Notes: generated by a model not told the origin, from the sequence alone. A stretch of 52,229 nt of DNA from Planctomycetaceae bacterium UBA2671 (GCA_002359185.1 DEML01000068.1:130130-182358); one strand, 5' to 3'. Positions 25,881 through 36,123 are shown, counted from the stretch's first letter. Program-made: numbers and translations.

Positions 25881-27104
25881 TCAAATGTTATGGAAAGCCA
25901 GGGATTCCTGCAGACGAGGATCTTTGACTGCCAAGACGGTGAATTGCTCGGACAGTTTGACAGCTCCAAAAACAAAGAAACCGCCAATACCAACCAGACA
26001 TCCCAAATCAATTAAACCGGGAGCAGGGGTGCCAGGAGAAACTTCAGGAATAATCAACCAGTAAAGATCAATCCAGCACATGATAAGCAGGTAAACTGCC
26101 CAGCAAAACAACTGGGTTGGATTTCGTTTTACTGTACGAGACATCATTCCCAGAAATGGAATTGCGAAGTGGCCGACAATGAGAATCATCGAGACCAGTT
26201 CCCAGCCATTTTCCTGACGCCTCATGTACCACATGGTTTCTTCTGGAATATTGGCATACCAGTAGAGTAAATATTGCGAGAAGGCGATATAGGCCCAGAA
26301 GCAATTGAATCCGAACAAGAGCTTGCCAATATCGTGTCGATGCTCGGCATTTACGGTTCCATTCAAAAGACCTTTGCTATTGGCAAAGTAAACGACAATG
26401 GCCAGCGTTGCGTAAAAGGCGACGTTAGCATTTGCAAAATAGTAGACACCAATAATTGTGCTGAACCAGCGTGGATCGAGCGACATGATCCAGTCTACGG
26501 AAGCAAAAGTGATGGAGAGCGCAAACAGAATCAAGGAGACTGCACTGTAGCGTTCCATTCTCAAACTCAATTGAGGATCCCCGGTTATATCTTGTTTGGC
26601 AGAGGTCATCAGATAATAACGCGAGCAAAGAATCCAGAACGCAAAATAAACAACGGCTCGTACAGTAAACCACATCGGATTGAGATAGATTTGCTTATGA
26701 ACCAGCAGTGGATCAGTCGCTGCGAGCTCTTTATTATTCCATAGAAACAGCACGTCGCTGCCATTGAGCAGTAAGAAAATGATTGGCACAAACAGCACTG
26801 CCAGGGGAACAATTCCATTGGTCATCATCTCGGCCAGTCGACGCACAACAGTACTCCATCCCGCCCGAGTCAGATGCTGAATCAGGATGAAGAACAATGC
26901 TCCGAGTGAAATACTCAATACGAAGCAAAAGTTGTGCAGATAACTGAATTGAAAACGTTCCCAGTTGTTGGACGTGACCGCAATCAGCCCGGCAATCAGT
27001 AAGCCGATCGCGCCGGTATACATTGCGAAAAGGCCGAGTTGCCCGACGTTCTGTTCGAGAGTTCCCGGATTTTCAACAGGAATAGGTTGTCCGTGGTGTG
27101 CCAT
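25881..27104 (-). CDS. actF: ACIII quinone-binding membrane subunit 2 (ActF)
   Basis: The 407-residue polytopic protein shows about ten hydrophobic helices, starting with GLFAMYTGAIGLLIAGLIAV and FCFVLSISLGALFFILIQHL. It matches the second large membrane subunit of alternative complex III, a relative of NrfD/PsrC, including a WFSTIIGVYYFANANVAFYA segment and YWYANIPEETMWYMRRQ with charged residues near the predicted quinone region. It follows the ActD-ActE fusion by 47 bases in the normal ACIII order. Confidence 0.87.
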   Translation of the reverse strand: MAHHGQPIPVENPGTLEQNVGQLGLFAMYTGAIGLLIAGLIAVTSNNWERFQFSYLHNFCFVLSISLGALFFILIQHLTRAGWSTVVRRLAEMMTNGIVPLAVLFVPIIFLLLNGSDVLFLWNNKELAATDPLLVHKQIYLNPMWFTVRAVVYFAFWILCSRYYLMTSAKQDITGDPQLSLRMERYSAVSLILFALSITFASVDWIMSLDPRWFSTIIGVYYFANANVAFYATLAIVVYFANSKGLLNGTVNAEHRHDIGKLLFGFNCFWAYIAFSQYLLYWYANIPEETMWYMRRQENGWELVSMILIVGHFAIPFLGMMSRTVKRNPTQLFCWAVYLLIMCWIDLYWLIIPEVSPGTPAPGLIDLGCLVGIGGFFVFGAVKLSEQFTVLAVKDPRLQESLAFHNI

Positions 27105-27151
27105 GATGCTTAGTCGTATCGAAAAGGTGTCTCGATGAATTCGGAAAGTAA

Positions 27152-28495
27152 TTACTGTGCTTCTGCCTGCAGGCGTTGTTGTTCTTCTTCAGGGATTTGA
27201 TCCAGTGTTCCTGATCCTGCTTTCTGCAGCGCTCGCACATACAGAACAATCGCCCAGCGGTCTTCAACGGGAATCTGAGAAGCATAACCGGGCATCTTAC
27301 GAACGCCGTGGGTAATGGAATTAAAAATTTGTCCGACAGCCTGATCGCGAATCGGCTGATCGTAAAGAGTGATCGGCTTGATCCAGGTTCCAATTCCAGG
27401 AGTCGCTTTCTGCAGAGCCATCGCCCGCTGAGAGACCAGGCCATCCCCTTTGCCGGTTTTGCCATGACAGGCAGCACAATAAATGTTGTAACGGCTTTCC
27501 CCACGGGCCATCAGATCTTCATTAACTTCCATGGGAATTTCCGTTACCCAGGGGAAATCCCCCAGCTTGACCGTTGTTCCGTCTGGATTTTTTGCATTGG
27601 GGAGTAACAGAGAGTGGTCGATTCCGGCAGAGGCTTCTGCTTCGAGACCTTCACTCAGTGGAATGTCTTCATAGAAATCACCCCGGGCCAGTGTGCCCGC
27701 GATGATGGGCCGCATCCCTCGACCGTCTGCGAACATTTCCGAGGTGCGTTGTGATTTCAACTTGGGTTGGAAATCCATATCTGTCAGGATTTCCACGCGT
27801 GGAATATCTTTAGGCATCGCTCTCATGCGTGCCAGTATCACGAGGGGAATCAAACCAATAATCAGCAGACAGATTGCCAGTGGAGCCAGGAATTTCGGCA
27901 GGGCGGTACTGGCATTCGGGTCGATACATTCATCGACTCTGACAGGATTGAGACTCTTTAAAAACTGAGCCGTGTCTTGTTTGTGAAACTTGGGGTCTTC
28001 ACATTCGATGCCCAGAAAGAAACCATCGGTTGTCGCTTTCTGGAAAGGATCGACAAAGAAAATTTTGTTGTAAAACTTGGGAAGGTTGTTCAAAGCCAGC
28101 ATGCCCAGCAAGGCACCGAAGGCCGAAAACAGAACTGCAAGTTCAAACGTGACAGGCATATTAGCCGGGATGCTGAACATCGGTTTGCCACTGATGATGT
28201 ATTGATAATCGAACGCATTGGTCAAATATTGCAGAGCAATCGCAGTGGTTGCTCCGGCAAAGGCACAGCCGAGGACAATGAACGGCAGTCGGGATGGCTT
28301 GATTCCCATTGCGTCATCGAGGCCGTGAACTGGAAACGGGACGTAGCAATCAAAAGATTTAAAACCCGCATCCCGTGTTTTTTCTGCAGCATTCAGCAGC
28401 GAGGGAACGTCGGCAAACTGAGCGACATAACCCGCCAGAGTCGGCTCTGGAGTGTGTGCCACTTCTTCAGGATGTTCTTCAACGACCGTTGACAT
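27152..28495 (-). CDS. ActD-ActE fusion: DUF3341 membrane subunit joined to monoheme cytochrome c
   Basis: Start chosen at ATG 28495, which has a GAAGAGG ribosome-binding site; the open frame upstream lacks one. The 447-residue chain has two parts. Residues about 18-185 match DUF3341 (ActD), with GFKSFDCYVPFPVHGLDDAMG and two helices (about 71-92 and 115-135). After a further helix (about 202-223) comes an ActE-like cytochrome c domain with CAACH at 340-344 and an axial Met in the GVRKMPGYASQIP segment. ActD and ActE are separate genes in the well-studied Rhodothermus ACIII. The reading frame is continuous, so this is a real fusion in this sequence. The third helix would place the heme domain in the periplasm. 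Confidence 0.88.
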   Translation of the reverse strand: MSTVVEEHPEEVAHTPEPTLAGYVAQFADVPSLLNAAEKTRDAGFKSFDCYVPFPVHGLDDAMGIKPSRLPFIVLGCAFAGATTAIALQYLTNAFDYQYIISGKPMFSIPANMPVTFELAVLFSAFGALLGMLALNNLPKFYNKIFFVDPFQKATTDGFFLGIECEDPKFHKQDTAQFLKSLNPVRVDECIDPNASTALPKFLAPLAICLLIIGLIPLVILARMRAMPKDIPRVEILTDMDFQPKLKSQRTSEMFADGRGMRPIIAGTLARGDFYEDIPLSEGLEAEASAGIDHSLLLPNAKNPDGTTVKLGDFPWVTEIPMEVNEDLMARGESRYNIYCAACHGKTGKGDGLVSQRAMALQKATPGIGTWIKPITLYDQPIRDQAVGQIFNSITHGVRKMPGYASQIPVEDRWAIVLYVRALQKAGSGTLDQIPEEEQQRLQAEAQ

Positions 28496-28592
28496 AAGGA
28501 CCTCTTCGTAGGTGAGTGAGCACCACATGGTGCTCGACTCGAATCGATTTATTCAAACTCGTAAGTTGTTTGCAATTTCACAAGAGAGACTC

Positions 28593-30011
28593 TTAATGAA
28601 CCGGATTATAAACTCGTTCTGGTTCTTCATCAGAATGGGGTGGCATCACACTTTTCACTTCCGCCATTGCGACAACCGGTAACAATCGACAGAAGAGCAG
28701 GAAGAGCGTGAAGAACAATCCAAAACTTCCGATCAGCATCAGAACGTCAATCATTGTCGGCTTGAAGTATCCCCAACTCGATGGCAAAAAGTCTCGACTG
28801 AGGGAAGTGACCGTAATTACGAATCGTTCAAACCACATCCCGATATTAATAAAGATGCAGATGATAACCATAAACCACGGAGTCGTTCGGCACCATTTGA
28901 TCCAGAAGAATTGTGGACTGATCACATTGCAGGAAACCATGGTCCAGTAGGCCCACCAGTAAGGTCCGAAGGCTCGATTCACAAACGCAAACTGCTCGTA
29001 AGGATTCCCGCCGTACCAGGCAATAAAGAATTCCATCGCATAGGCATACCCGACAATCGTCCCCGTGGCGAGCATGATTTTGCACATGTTTTCAAGGTGA
29101 CGGATGGTGATAATCTCCTCAAGCCCACACAAAACTCGGGCAGGAACCAGCAGAGTTGCTACCATCGCAAATCCACTGAAAACAGCTCCCGCGACGAAGT
29201 AAGGTGGGAAAATTGTTGTGTGCCAACCCGGCAACTGAGAAACGGCAAAGTCGAAACTCACAATGGTATGCACACTCAAAACCAGTGGTGTTGCCAGTGC
29301 AGCTAGGAGCAGATAAGCCTTTTCATACCGGCTCCAGTTTCGAGCAGAACCTGTCCACCCCAGCGATAATACGCCGTATACAATTTGACGAACCCTGCTG
29401 GTCGCACGATCGCGGAACGTTGCCAGATCGGGAATCATTCCCATATACCAGAACAGCAGTGAGACAGTTGCGTAAGTAGAAACCGCGAAAACGTCCCACA
29501 ACAGGGGACTTCGGAACTGAGGCCATAGTAACATTGTGTTTGGAAGTGGGAATAACCAGTACGCAAACCAGACACGACCAATGTGGATCCCCGGAAACAG
29601 TCCAGCACAAACAACCGCGAAAATCGTCATCGCTTCTGCGGCTCGGTTAATTCCTGTTCGCCAGTTCTGACGGAACAAAAACAGAATCGCGGAAATCAAT
29701 GTCCCGGCATGACCAATACCGACCCAGAACACGAAGTTCACAATCGGCCAGCCCCAGAAGACAGGCGACATATTACCCCAGACTCCAACACCGGTTGTGA
29801 GGAGGTAGATAATGCAGAACTTCAGGATAATCAGCCAGATGACAGAAATCCCAAGTGCAACAAAATACATCGGCGGGATCCGTGGCTTTTCTGCCAGCAG
29901 ACAAACCTTATCGGTCACGCTCTGGTACGTGTTGCTCCCAGTCACCAGAGCAGCCCGCTGACCAGGGGTTTCCAGTGTATTGTCGCCAGGATTGATCGAA
30001 ATGGAGGCCAT
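28593..30011 (-). CDS. actC: ACIII quinone-binding membrane subunit 1, NrfD-like (ActC)
   Basis: Start taken at ATG 30011 (472 residues); a TTG at 30023 is also in frame. The protein is polytopic with about ten helices and matches the NrfD/PolD family subunit of alternative complex III: GWPIVNFVFWVGIGHAGTLISAILFLFRQNWR near residue 90-120 (with the family's His in the quinone region), and the repeated four-helix bundle plan. It interacts with the iron-sulfur part of ActB in the known complex. It lies 58 bases after actB and 97 bases before the ActD-ActE fusion. Confidence 0.9.
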   Translation of the reverse strand: MASISINPGDNTLETPGQRAALVTGSNTYQSVTDKVCLLAEKPRIPPMYFVALGISVIWLIILKFCIIYLLTTGVGVWGNMSPVFWGWPIVNFVFWVGIGHAGTLISAILFLFRQNWRTGINRAAEAMTIFAVVCAGLFPGIHIGRVWFAYWLFPLPNTMLLWPQFRSPLLWDVFAVSTYATVSLLFWYMGMIPDLATFRDRATSRVRQIVYGVLSLGWTGSARNWSRYEKAYLLLAALATPLVLSVHTIVSFDFAVSQLPGWHTTIFPPYFVAGAVFSGFAMVATLLVPARVLCGLEEIITIRHLENMCKIMLATGTIVGYAYAMEFFIAWYGGNPYEQFAFVNRAFGPYWWAYWTMVSCNVISPQFFWIKWCRTTPWFMVIICIFINIGMWFERFVITVTSLSRDFLPSSWGYFKPTMIDVLMLIGSFGLFFTLFLLFCRLLPVVAMAEVKSVMPPHSDEEPERVYNPVH

Positions 30012-30069
30012 ATTCAAACTCAACGCGTTACGAGAAAATTGTCTTCAATATCAGCCGCAAAATAAATAA

Positions 30070-33000
30070 CTACTCAGAAGTCGACACAGGCGCGGTCGAT
30101 GTTCCAGCCGGCTTGCTGTGACCTGCTGCGGTGTGACCAGTTGTATTTTCTTCCACAGGAGGTGAGCCGTGGCCGTGATCATCGTGACCATGCTCTTCAT
30201 GCCCATGACTGTGGTCATCGTGATGCTCTTCACCATGTTCACCATGACCATGCGAACTTCCTGGCTGCAGATAATAATGATCTGCCAGGGAAGGGTGAGG
30301 ATTTCTGACACGTCCCAGATACTGTGTTCTTGGCTTCACATTCAGCTCGCCCAGCATGGCGTATGACCGGGGATTCGCCTGATTCCTTGAGACTTGAGTC
30401 TCTGAATCTTTGAGATCCCCGAAGATAATCGCATTGGTCGGACAGGCTTCCTGACAGGCCGTTTCAATTTCGCCATCTTTGACACGGCGACGGGCATTCT
30501 TAGCCGTAATTTTAGTATTCTGAATACGCTGTACGCAGTAGGTACATTTTTCCATGACGCCGCGACTGCGTATCGTCACTTCTGGATTCATCGTCAACTG
30601 CACCAGCGCCCGTTCCGGCTGCATCATCGGAATCGCATTGCTGTAGTAGTTGAAGCGACGCACTTTGTACGGACAGTTATTGGCACAGTAGCGAGTTCCG
30701 ATACAGCGGTTGTACGCCATATCATTCAAGCCCTCTTCACTGTGAACAGTTGCCGCGACCGGACAAACCTGCTCACACGGGGCATTTTCACACTGCTGGC
30801 ATGTCACCGGCTGTGTGGAAACACCCATATTTTCAGGCTGATCGGGATCACCGACAAAGTAACGGTCGATGCGAATCCAGTGCATTTCGCGACCACGAGA
30901 GACCTGGTCTTTTCCAACGACAGGAATATTATTTTCCGACTGGCAGGCAACCGTGCAGGCATTGCAGCCAACGCAACGTGCCAGATCAATCGACATCCCC
31001 CATTGATACTCTCCGGTCCACTCATGGGCTGCCCAGAGTGATTCATTCCGCTCCGGCACATGGACCCGATGTTCAACAAAGTCGGGATGCTCTTCGAATT
31101 CTGACTTGGTGCCTTCGCGAACCAGTGCTCCAACCCGCTTTCCAATCTCATTCATCCCGGCAACATCAATCGCCCAGTGAGACTGCGTTGTTGCCAGCAG
31201 GAAGTCTCCGCCAGCCGCGGTCACGGAAACGGAAGAGTCAAAGCCAGTTGCAGTTGGTGACATCAACTTCCAGGCACTCACACCGACAGGCTCGACACCA
31301 TCCTGATCACAACCACCGACATGCCCTGCCAGCGTTCGACCATAACCCAGATTCACACCGTATGTATTCTCAGCCATACCAGGCAATTGAAACACGGGAA
31401 TAGTAATGGAATGGTCGCCGCGGGCAATTGAAATCAGATCGCCATCTTTAACACCCAGTTTTTTGGCCGTCTTGGGACCAATCATCGCCACATTATCCCA
31501 AGTCAACTTAGTCAAAGAACCTGGAGTTTCCTGCAGCCAGGCATTGTTGCCGTATCGCCCATCATAGATTGTATCATCCAGCAGATAAACAACTTCAGCT
31601 TCGGGAGCACTGTTTTCGGATGATGCTGAACTGACAGATTCAAACCAGTCAGATAGAGATGCCTCCAGCTGAGGAGCCACCTGTGGACTGGCAATTGCCG
31701 TCGAAGCCGTTTCGCCAATATAACCATCGTGAACGAATCGGTCCCAGTCGCGCGGGGTCATTCCCGATCTCAGAGAGCCGATTGTCTGACGAACAATCTC
31801 CTGCCCACTTCGTACCTCCTGCTGCATCAGCAGTGCCAAAAACTCTGCGTCTGAGACTCCCCGATGAAACGGTGTGATCAGAGGCTGACGAATCCCGATC
31901 GTTCCATCCCAGCTTCGACCATCCCCCCAGGCTTCAAGATCATGAGTTTCAGGGAGGTACCACTGGCACTGCTCAGCTGTCTCATCATCGTGTTGCCCGA
32001 GACGGAATGAAACGGGAACCTTGGCAATCAACTCACCCAGACCCAGTTCCGCAGGAACATTATAAACCGGATTCCCGCCCAAAACGATCAGAGTCTTCAC
32101 ACTCCCAGCCTTCAAGGCCTCAACGAGGCTTTGCAAACCTTGAGAATGAGTCGGACGATCTGCTCCGGGAGCAGCAATTGCCGTAACAGTCTCTCCCAGA
32201 TTTCCTAACAGAGCATTCAACTGCAGACAAGCCGCATGCACCTCTGCAGGCTGATTTGGGCCGGCAACAAGAATGGAACGCCCTCGATGACTGACAAGAT
32301 CGTCAATAATCGCATCCAGAATGGCACGCTTGGAATCAGTATTTCCTTCAGCAGAAGACTGAGGAGTTCCGTTGATGGAGCTTTGCAATGCATCTTTCAA
32401 TTCAGCGACAAAAGCGCCAATTTGAGAAGAAGCCAGTGGAAAACGATGATCAGCCGCCTGGCCCAGAGAAGAATAGCAACTCTCTACGGCGTAAGTCCGG
32501 TTCATCTCGCCATCTTCAGGCACCCTGCGATCGGCCCATTCATTCACATGACGCATAGCATCGGGATGAAAATCGAGCAAATCGGAATCGAGACCAACGA
32601 TCACATCCGCTTTGGAAATATCGTACCGCAGCCGTAAACGACTCCCCAGCGCAAGTTCGGCCCCCAGCAGTTCATTGTCTCGTGAAGCCGGAACATATTC
32701 GATCCACTGCGAAGTCGGTAATAACTGCTGAAACTCACCCTTTAATCGTTGCACTGAGGGGGATGAACTTGCATCACTGAGCACAAAAACGCCTGCTCCG
32801 CCATTCGTCTGAGCACCTTGCAACCAGGACTTTGAAAAGGCCTCAAACTGCTCCCAGGTTCGTGCTTTCCGACCAGAAGAGGTCCGCTCCCGCAGCACGG
32901 CAGCCTGACGAGGATCATATAGATTATTATGTTTTCCAGTGGCTGGCTCGCGAGCAATTCGATCGGGATCGTACAGCTGCAGCACGCTGCCCTGTATAAA

Positions 33001-33366
33001 TCCATCTGTCCCCACAAACCCCTGAGGATGCTCGCGATTCACATCAATCTTGATTGGACGACCATCGTAAGAAGTCGCCAAAACACCATAGGCAACTCCA
33101 GATCGCTCCAGTAGTGTTGCATATTTCACGGGTACACCGGGGGCACGATTCACCGGACGCTGGACATATTCAGCAACTTTTTCATCTTCCCAGTGACATC
33201 CGGCAGCACCTGCCATCGTGAGCGAAGCCCCCATCACCTGCAACCAGCGACGTCGGGAAACACCTTCCGGTAAAATTGAAGCCGCGACAGGAAACTCCCG
33301 CTCGAGATATTCTCGAAACGAGGGCTGCTCGTAATATTCTTCCAGACTTCGCCAATATTTCGCCAT
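30070..33366 (-). CDS. actB: ACIII molybdopterin-like/iron-sulfur subunit (ActB) with His-rich tail
   Basis: The 1,098-residue protein begins with a Tat-type signal (SRRRWLQVMGASLTMAGAAG at about 37-56). Residues about 60-780 form the molybdopterin-oxidoreductase-like domain; in ACIII this part is known to lack the cofactor, and no N-terminal CxxC cluster motif is visible here. Residues 787-1000 form the ferredoxin-like part with four cysteine groups: CVGCNACTVAC, CQQCENAPCEQVC, CIGTRYCANNCPY and CTYC...CQEACP. A His/Glu/Gly-rich stretch (1037-1076) and a Ser/Thr/Pro tail extend the C-terminus. The protein should be periplasmic and carry electrons from the quinone subunits to the hemes. Confidence 0.93.
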   Translation of the reverse strand: MAKYWRSLEEYYEQPSFREYLEREFPVAASILPEGVSRRRWLQVMGASLTMAGAAGCHWEDEKVAEYVQRPVNRAPGVPVKYATLLERSGVAYGVLATSYDGRPIKIDVNREHPQGFVGTDGFIQGSVLQLYDPDRIAREPATGKHNNLYDPRQAAVLRERTSSGRKARTWEQFEAFSKSWLQGAQTNGGAGVFVLSDASSSPSVQRLKGEFQQLLPTSQWIEYVPASRDNELLGAELALGSRLRLRYDISKADVIVGLDSDLLDFHPDAMRHVNEWADRRVPEDGEMNRTYAVESCYSSLGQAADHRFPLASSQIGAFVAELKDALQSSINGTPQSSAEGNTDSKRAILDAIIDDLVSHRGRSILVAGPNQPAEVHAACLQLNALLGNLGETVTAIAAPGADRPTHSQGLQSLVEALKAGSVKTLIVLGGNPVYNVPAELGLGELIAKVPVSFRLGQHDDETAEQCQWYLPETHDLEAWGDGRSWDGTIGIRQPLITPFHRGVSDAEFLALLMQQEVRSGQEIVRQTIGSLRSGMTPRDWDRFVHDGYIGETASTAIASPQVAPQLEASLSDWFESVSSASSENSAPEAEVVYLLDDTIYDGRYGNNAWLQETPGSLTKLTWDNVAMIGPKTAKKLGVKDGDLISIARGDHSITIPVFQLPGMAENTYGVNLGYGRTLAGHVGGCDQDGVEPVGVSAWKLMSPTATGFDSSVSVTAAGGDFLLATTQSHWAIDVAGMNEIGKRVGALVREGTKSEFEEHPDFVEHRVHVPERNESLWAAHEWTGEYQWGMSIDLARCVGCNACTVACQSENNIPVVGKDQVSRGREMHWIRIDRYFVGDPDQPENMGVSTQPVTCQQCENAPCEQVCPVAATVHSEEGLNDMAYNRCIGTRYCANNCPYKVRRFNYYSNAIPMMQPERALVQLTMNPEVTIRSRGVMEKCTYCVQRIQNTKITAKNARRRVKDGEIETACQEACPTNAIIFGDLKDSETQVSRNQANPRSYAMLGELNVKPRTQYLGRVRNPHPSLADHYYLQPGSSHGHGEHGEEHHDDHSHGHEEHGHDDHGHGSPPVEENTTGHTAAGHSKPAGTSTAPVSTSE

Positions 33367-33483
33367 GGATCGTATTTTCTTATTCTGCGAAATTCGTTGC
33401 AGTTGAGTCAGTGTTCTTTATTAATAGCCACCGAACTTAACCAGCGACTCACCAAAACCCTTAAAAACCAGCACCAGCCAAAT

Positions 33484-34167
33484 CTAACGATGGCAGGTCG
33501 AACAATTCTCATTAGGATGAATCTTCAAACTGGCAGCTACCTCAGCCCCAATGTCTTCCTGCCCCTCGCTCGGCTCCCAGGCGAGATTCGTCACTTCATC
33601 GACCGGCCTTAAACTTGGCTCGGGATTGCGATGACAAGTCAAGCAGAAGCCCATCGACAAGGTCGCTTTTTGCTCAACAACTTCCATGCGATCTACCCGA
33701 CCGTGACAGGAAACACAACTAACACCACGTGTCACATGGGCACTATGATTGAAGTACGCATAATCCGGCAGGTCATGAACCTTACGCCACAGAACGGAAT
33801 TGCCAGTCACAGCCGATTCTCGAATCGGAGCAAGCCTATTACTGTTGACATGAATCGCAACCGTAGGTGACTGCCCATCCTTATCGACACCCTGATGACA
33901 ATTCAGACAGGTCCCCACAGGAGGAATTGCAGCCTTGGCGGCATGCTCAACAGTGTTATGACAATACCGGCAATCCATCTTCAATTCACCGGCATGCAGA
34001 GCATGACTGAACGGAACAGGTTGCTCGGGCCGATAGCCAACATCAGAAGTCAAAGGATGCACGCCATAAGCGAACAACCCTGTATAATAAAGAGCGCCGA
34101 TCCCCAGAAACCCAGCAACAGCTGGAAGAAGCGGGTTAATCCACGCCGGAAAATGAAATCGACTCAT
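33484..34167 (-). CDS. actA: ACIII pentaheme cytochrome c subunit (ActA)
   Basis: The 227-residue protein has an N-terminal helix (about 10-32) and five CxxCH heme c motifs: CRYCH, CLNCH, CVSCH, CLTCH and CSTCH, the last one three residues from the C-terminus. This is the pentaheme ActA of alternative complex III, an electron carrier on the periplasmic face. It is the first gene of the minus-strand respiratory cluster and lies 117 bases before actB. The large gap on its 5' side (34168-34660) should hold the cluster promoter. Confidence 0.95.
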   Translation of the reverse strand: MSRFHFPAWINPLLPAVAGFLGIGALYYTGLFAYGVHPLTSDVGYRPEQPVPFSHALHAGELKMDCRYCHNTVEHAAKAAIPPVGTCLNCHQGVDKDGQSPTVAIHVNSNRLAPIRESAVTGNSVLWRKVHDLPDYAYFNHSAHVTRGVSCVSCHGRVDRMEVVEQKATLSMGFCLTCHRNPEPSLRPVDEVTNLAWEPSEGQEDIGAEVAASLKIHPNENCSTCHR

Positions 34168-34660
34168 AATTCACCAGGCTAAGCAGCAGTTTCCAACTTC
34201 AAAGGTAAATACTTCATGCATTTACACAAAACAGAACAGTGAAATAAGAAACCTGCTAAACACAGATTGAGAATATCAATAAAGACCTTCCGAGGATCAT
34301 AATCACTTCGTCGAAAAATGGAACCGCCGCAATGCTGTAGATCGCGTGACAAATTGCCGCATAATCTTTTGGCGCCCATTTGAATCATGTTTTTCCGGAA
34401 CTGGAGTCATTTTGCTTTCCTGATCCAGACTAATCCCCCTCGGGAAATTTGATAATGCAATGAATGAGAAAGTCGCAGGCAACTCCAATCAGCCTTTGGC
34501 TACTTTTTTCCCGGGAGAGATGAAAAGTAATCAGTTCCCATCCCTGTTTGATATGGCAAATTTTATGCGTGTTTCCTACAAGTGACTCGTAACGGCTGTT
34601 AAATTCGAGGATAATACATTCTGATCATTTGAGCCCAATCCCAATAGGAAAGAGTCACCG
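34168..34660. other. Divergent intergenic region upstream of the respiratory cluster
   Basis: This 493-base gap lies between the starts of actA (minus) and the TPR gene (plus), and both promoters should be here. An AGGAAAGAG ribosome-binding site precedes the TPR gene. No convincing ORF, RNA gene or strong palindrome was seen. A 69-codon minus-strand frame at 34179-34388 has no family-like features. Confidence 0.5.
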
Positions 34661-36058
34661 ATGAGTGGAGCCGAGGATATTGCCAAGCAATGCTGGCAGC
34701 GTGGTACGAAAGCGGTCAACAGCGAAGACTACGACTACGCCACCGATATGTTCCACAAGGCTGCAATACTTGTCCCCGATAACCTGGCCTATCGACAGTC
34801 GCTGCGGGCAGCCGAGTTCAAAAAATATAAGAACAATGGCAAGGGAGCCGGCATGATGTCGAAACCCAAGCTCGTCAGCCTACGTCAGAAACTCTCCCGT
34901 GCCCGTTCGAAAAAAGAATGGGACGAAGTCGATCGCATCGCCGAAGAAGCCCTCAAACTGAATCCCTGGGATGCCGCATTCAATGCCAGTGTCGGAGAAG
35001 CTTGCCAGGAACGGGGATATAATACGGTTGCGATTTTTGCCTATCGAACGGCAACAGGTCCGATGGGGGAACCTGAAAACGTTAAGCTCCTGCGAGAATT
35101 TGGTCATCTTCTAATGGAAGATCGGCAATTCAATGAGGCGGCTGGTATCTGGAATAAAGTTCACAAGCTCGATCCGACCGATGGTCATGCTCGTCAAATG
35201 ATGACAGCCGCTCAATTCGAACAGACGATTAAACAAGGAAACTTCGACGAAGCGCAAACGACTCGCGACGTCATGACCGATGCGGAAATCAGTTCTCGGC
35301 TGGGAACGAAACCAAAACGTGGCGAAGCCGATGCACCTGGACAGGATCCGGAACAGGATCTGTTGCATCAGATTCGTAAAGATCCCAAAAGTGTCGAACT
35401 GCATCAGAAACTGGCTCATTATTATGAAACCAAGGATCAATTTGATAAAGCCCAGGAGGCACTTGAGAAAGCCCTGGAACTCTCCAAGGGTGACCGAGCC
35501 ATTCATGAACTGGTGGAAGATCTCGAACTGAAACAAAAGAATAAAGAACTCGATCAACTCAAAAATGATGCCCGCAAAGATCCCGACAATGAAGATGTAA
35601 AGAAAGCCCACTCGCGATTTGCCCGGAAACTGCTCGATCGGGAAATCGAGATCATGGCGGAACGGACCTTGCGTTATCCGCAGGATAAACGCCTGAAATA
35701 CGAGCTGGCACGCCGTTACAAACGACTCAACCGCTGGTCGGATGCGATCCCGCTCTACCAGCAGGCCAGTCTCGACCCACGACTCGAAGTCGATGCCCTG
35801 GTTTCTTTAGGCAACTGTTTCCTGAAAGATAACAAGCCGACTCTCGCCAAAAAGCAATTCCTAAAAGTCGTCCCCTTGATTTCTTACGAAGACAAAGCGG
35901 ACCGATTCAAAGAAGTGCATTATCTATTGGGACGAATCCTGGAAAAAGAAGGGGATAAAAAATCAGCCGAGGATCATTACGGCGAAATCCTCGCTGTCGA
36001 TTACGACTACCGAGATGTCCGTGATCGGCTTCAGGGACTCGACGCAAAAGACGACTGA
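34661..36058 (+). CDS. TPR-repeat protein
   Basis: The 465-residue protein is a chain of helical tetratricopeptide-like repeats with no signal peptide or membrane helix, so it is probably cytosolic. Recognisable TPR units include residues about 2-36 (QCWQRGTKAVNSEDYDYATDMFHKAA), 240-272 (KLAHYYETKDQFDKAQEALEKAL) and several near 355-450. The central part (270-330) is a charged, Lys/Glu/Asp-rich helical region. TPR proteins scaffold protein complexes; no partner is evident. A clear Shine-Dalgarno (AGGAAAGAG) supports the start, and a terminator follows. Confidence 0.82.
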   Translation: MSGAEDIAKQCWQRGTKAVNSEDYDYATDMFHKAAILVPDNLAYRQSLRAAEFKKYKNNGKGAGMMSKPKLVSLRQKLSRARSKKEWDEVDRIAEEALKLNPWDAAFNASVGEACQERGYNTVAIFAYRTATGPMGEPENVKLLREFGHLLMEDRQFNEAAGIWNKVHKLDPTDGHARQMMTAAQFEQTIKQGNFDEAQTTRDVMTDAEISSRLGTKPKRGEADAPGQDPEQDLLHQIRKDPKSVELHQKLAHYYETKDQFDKAQEALEKALELSKGDRAIHELVEDLELKQKNKELDQLKNDARKDPDNEDVKKAHSRFARKLLDREIEIMAERTLRYPQDKRLKYELARRYKRLNRWSDAIPLYQQASLDPRLEVDALVSLGNCFLKDNKPTLAKKQFLKVVPLISYEDKADRFKEVHYLLGRILEKEGDKKSAEDHYGEILAVDYDYRDVRDRLQGLDAKDD

Positions 36059-36082
36059 AATTTCGTTTGAAGCGAACAATTC

Positions 36083-36123
36083 ACAAGCTGCGTTGATCTG
36101 TCGATCGACGCAGCTTGTTTCAT
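36083..36123 (+). terminator. Rho-independent terminator after the TPR gene
   Basis: A 16-bp stem (36083-36098 with 36103-36118, one G-T pair) closes a 4-base loop and is followed by a short T-rich tract (TTTCATTT). It starts 25 bases after the TPR stop. Confidence 0.8.

Noticed and set aside
25690..25884. A 64-codon minus-strand frame between actF and the small membrane gene
   Set aside because: It runs through the palindromes at 25830-25865, overlaps the start of the next gene and has no family-like features.
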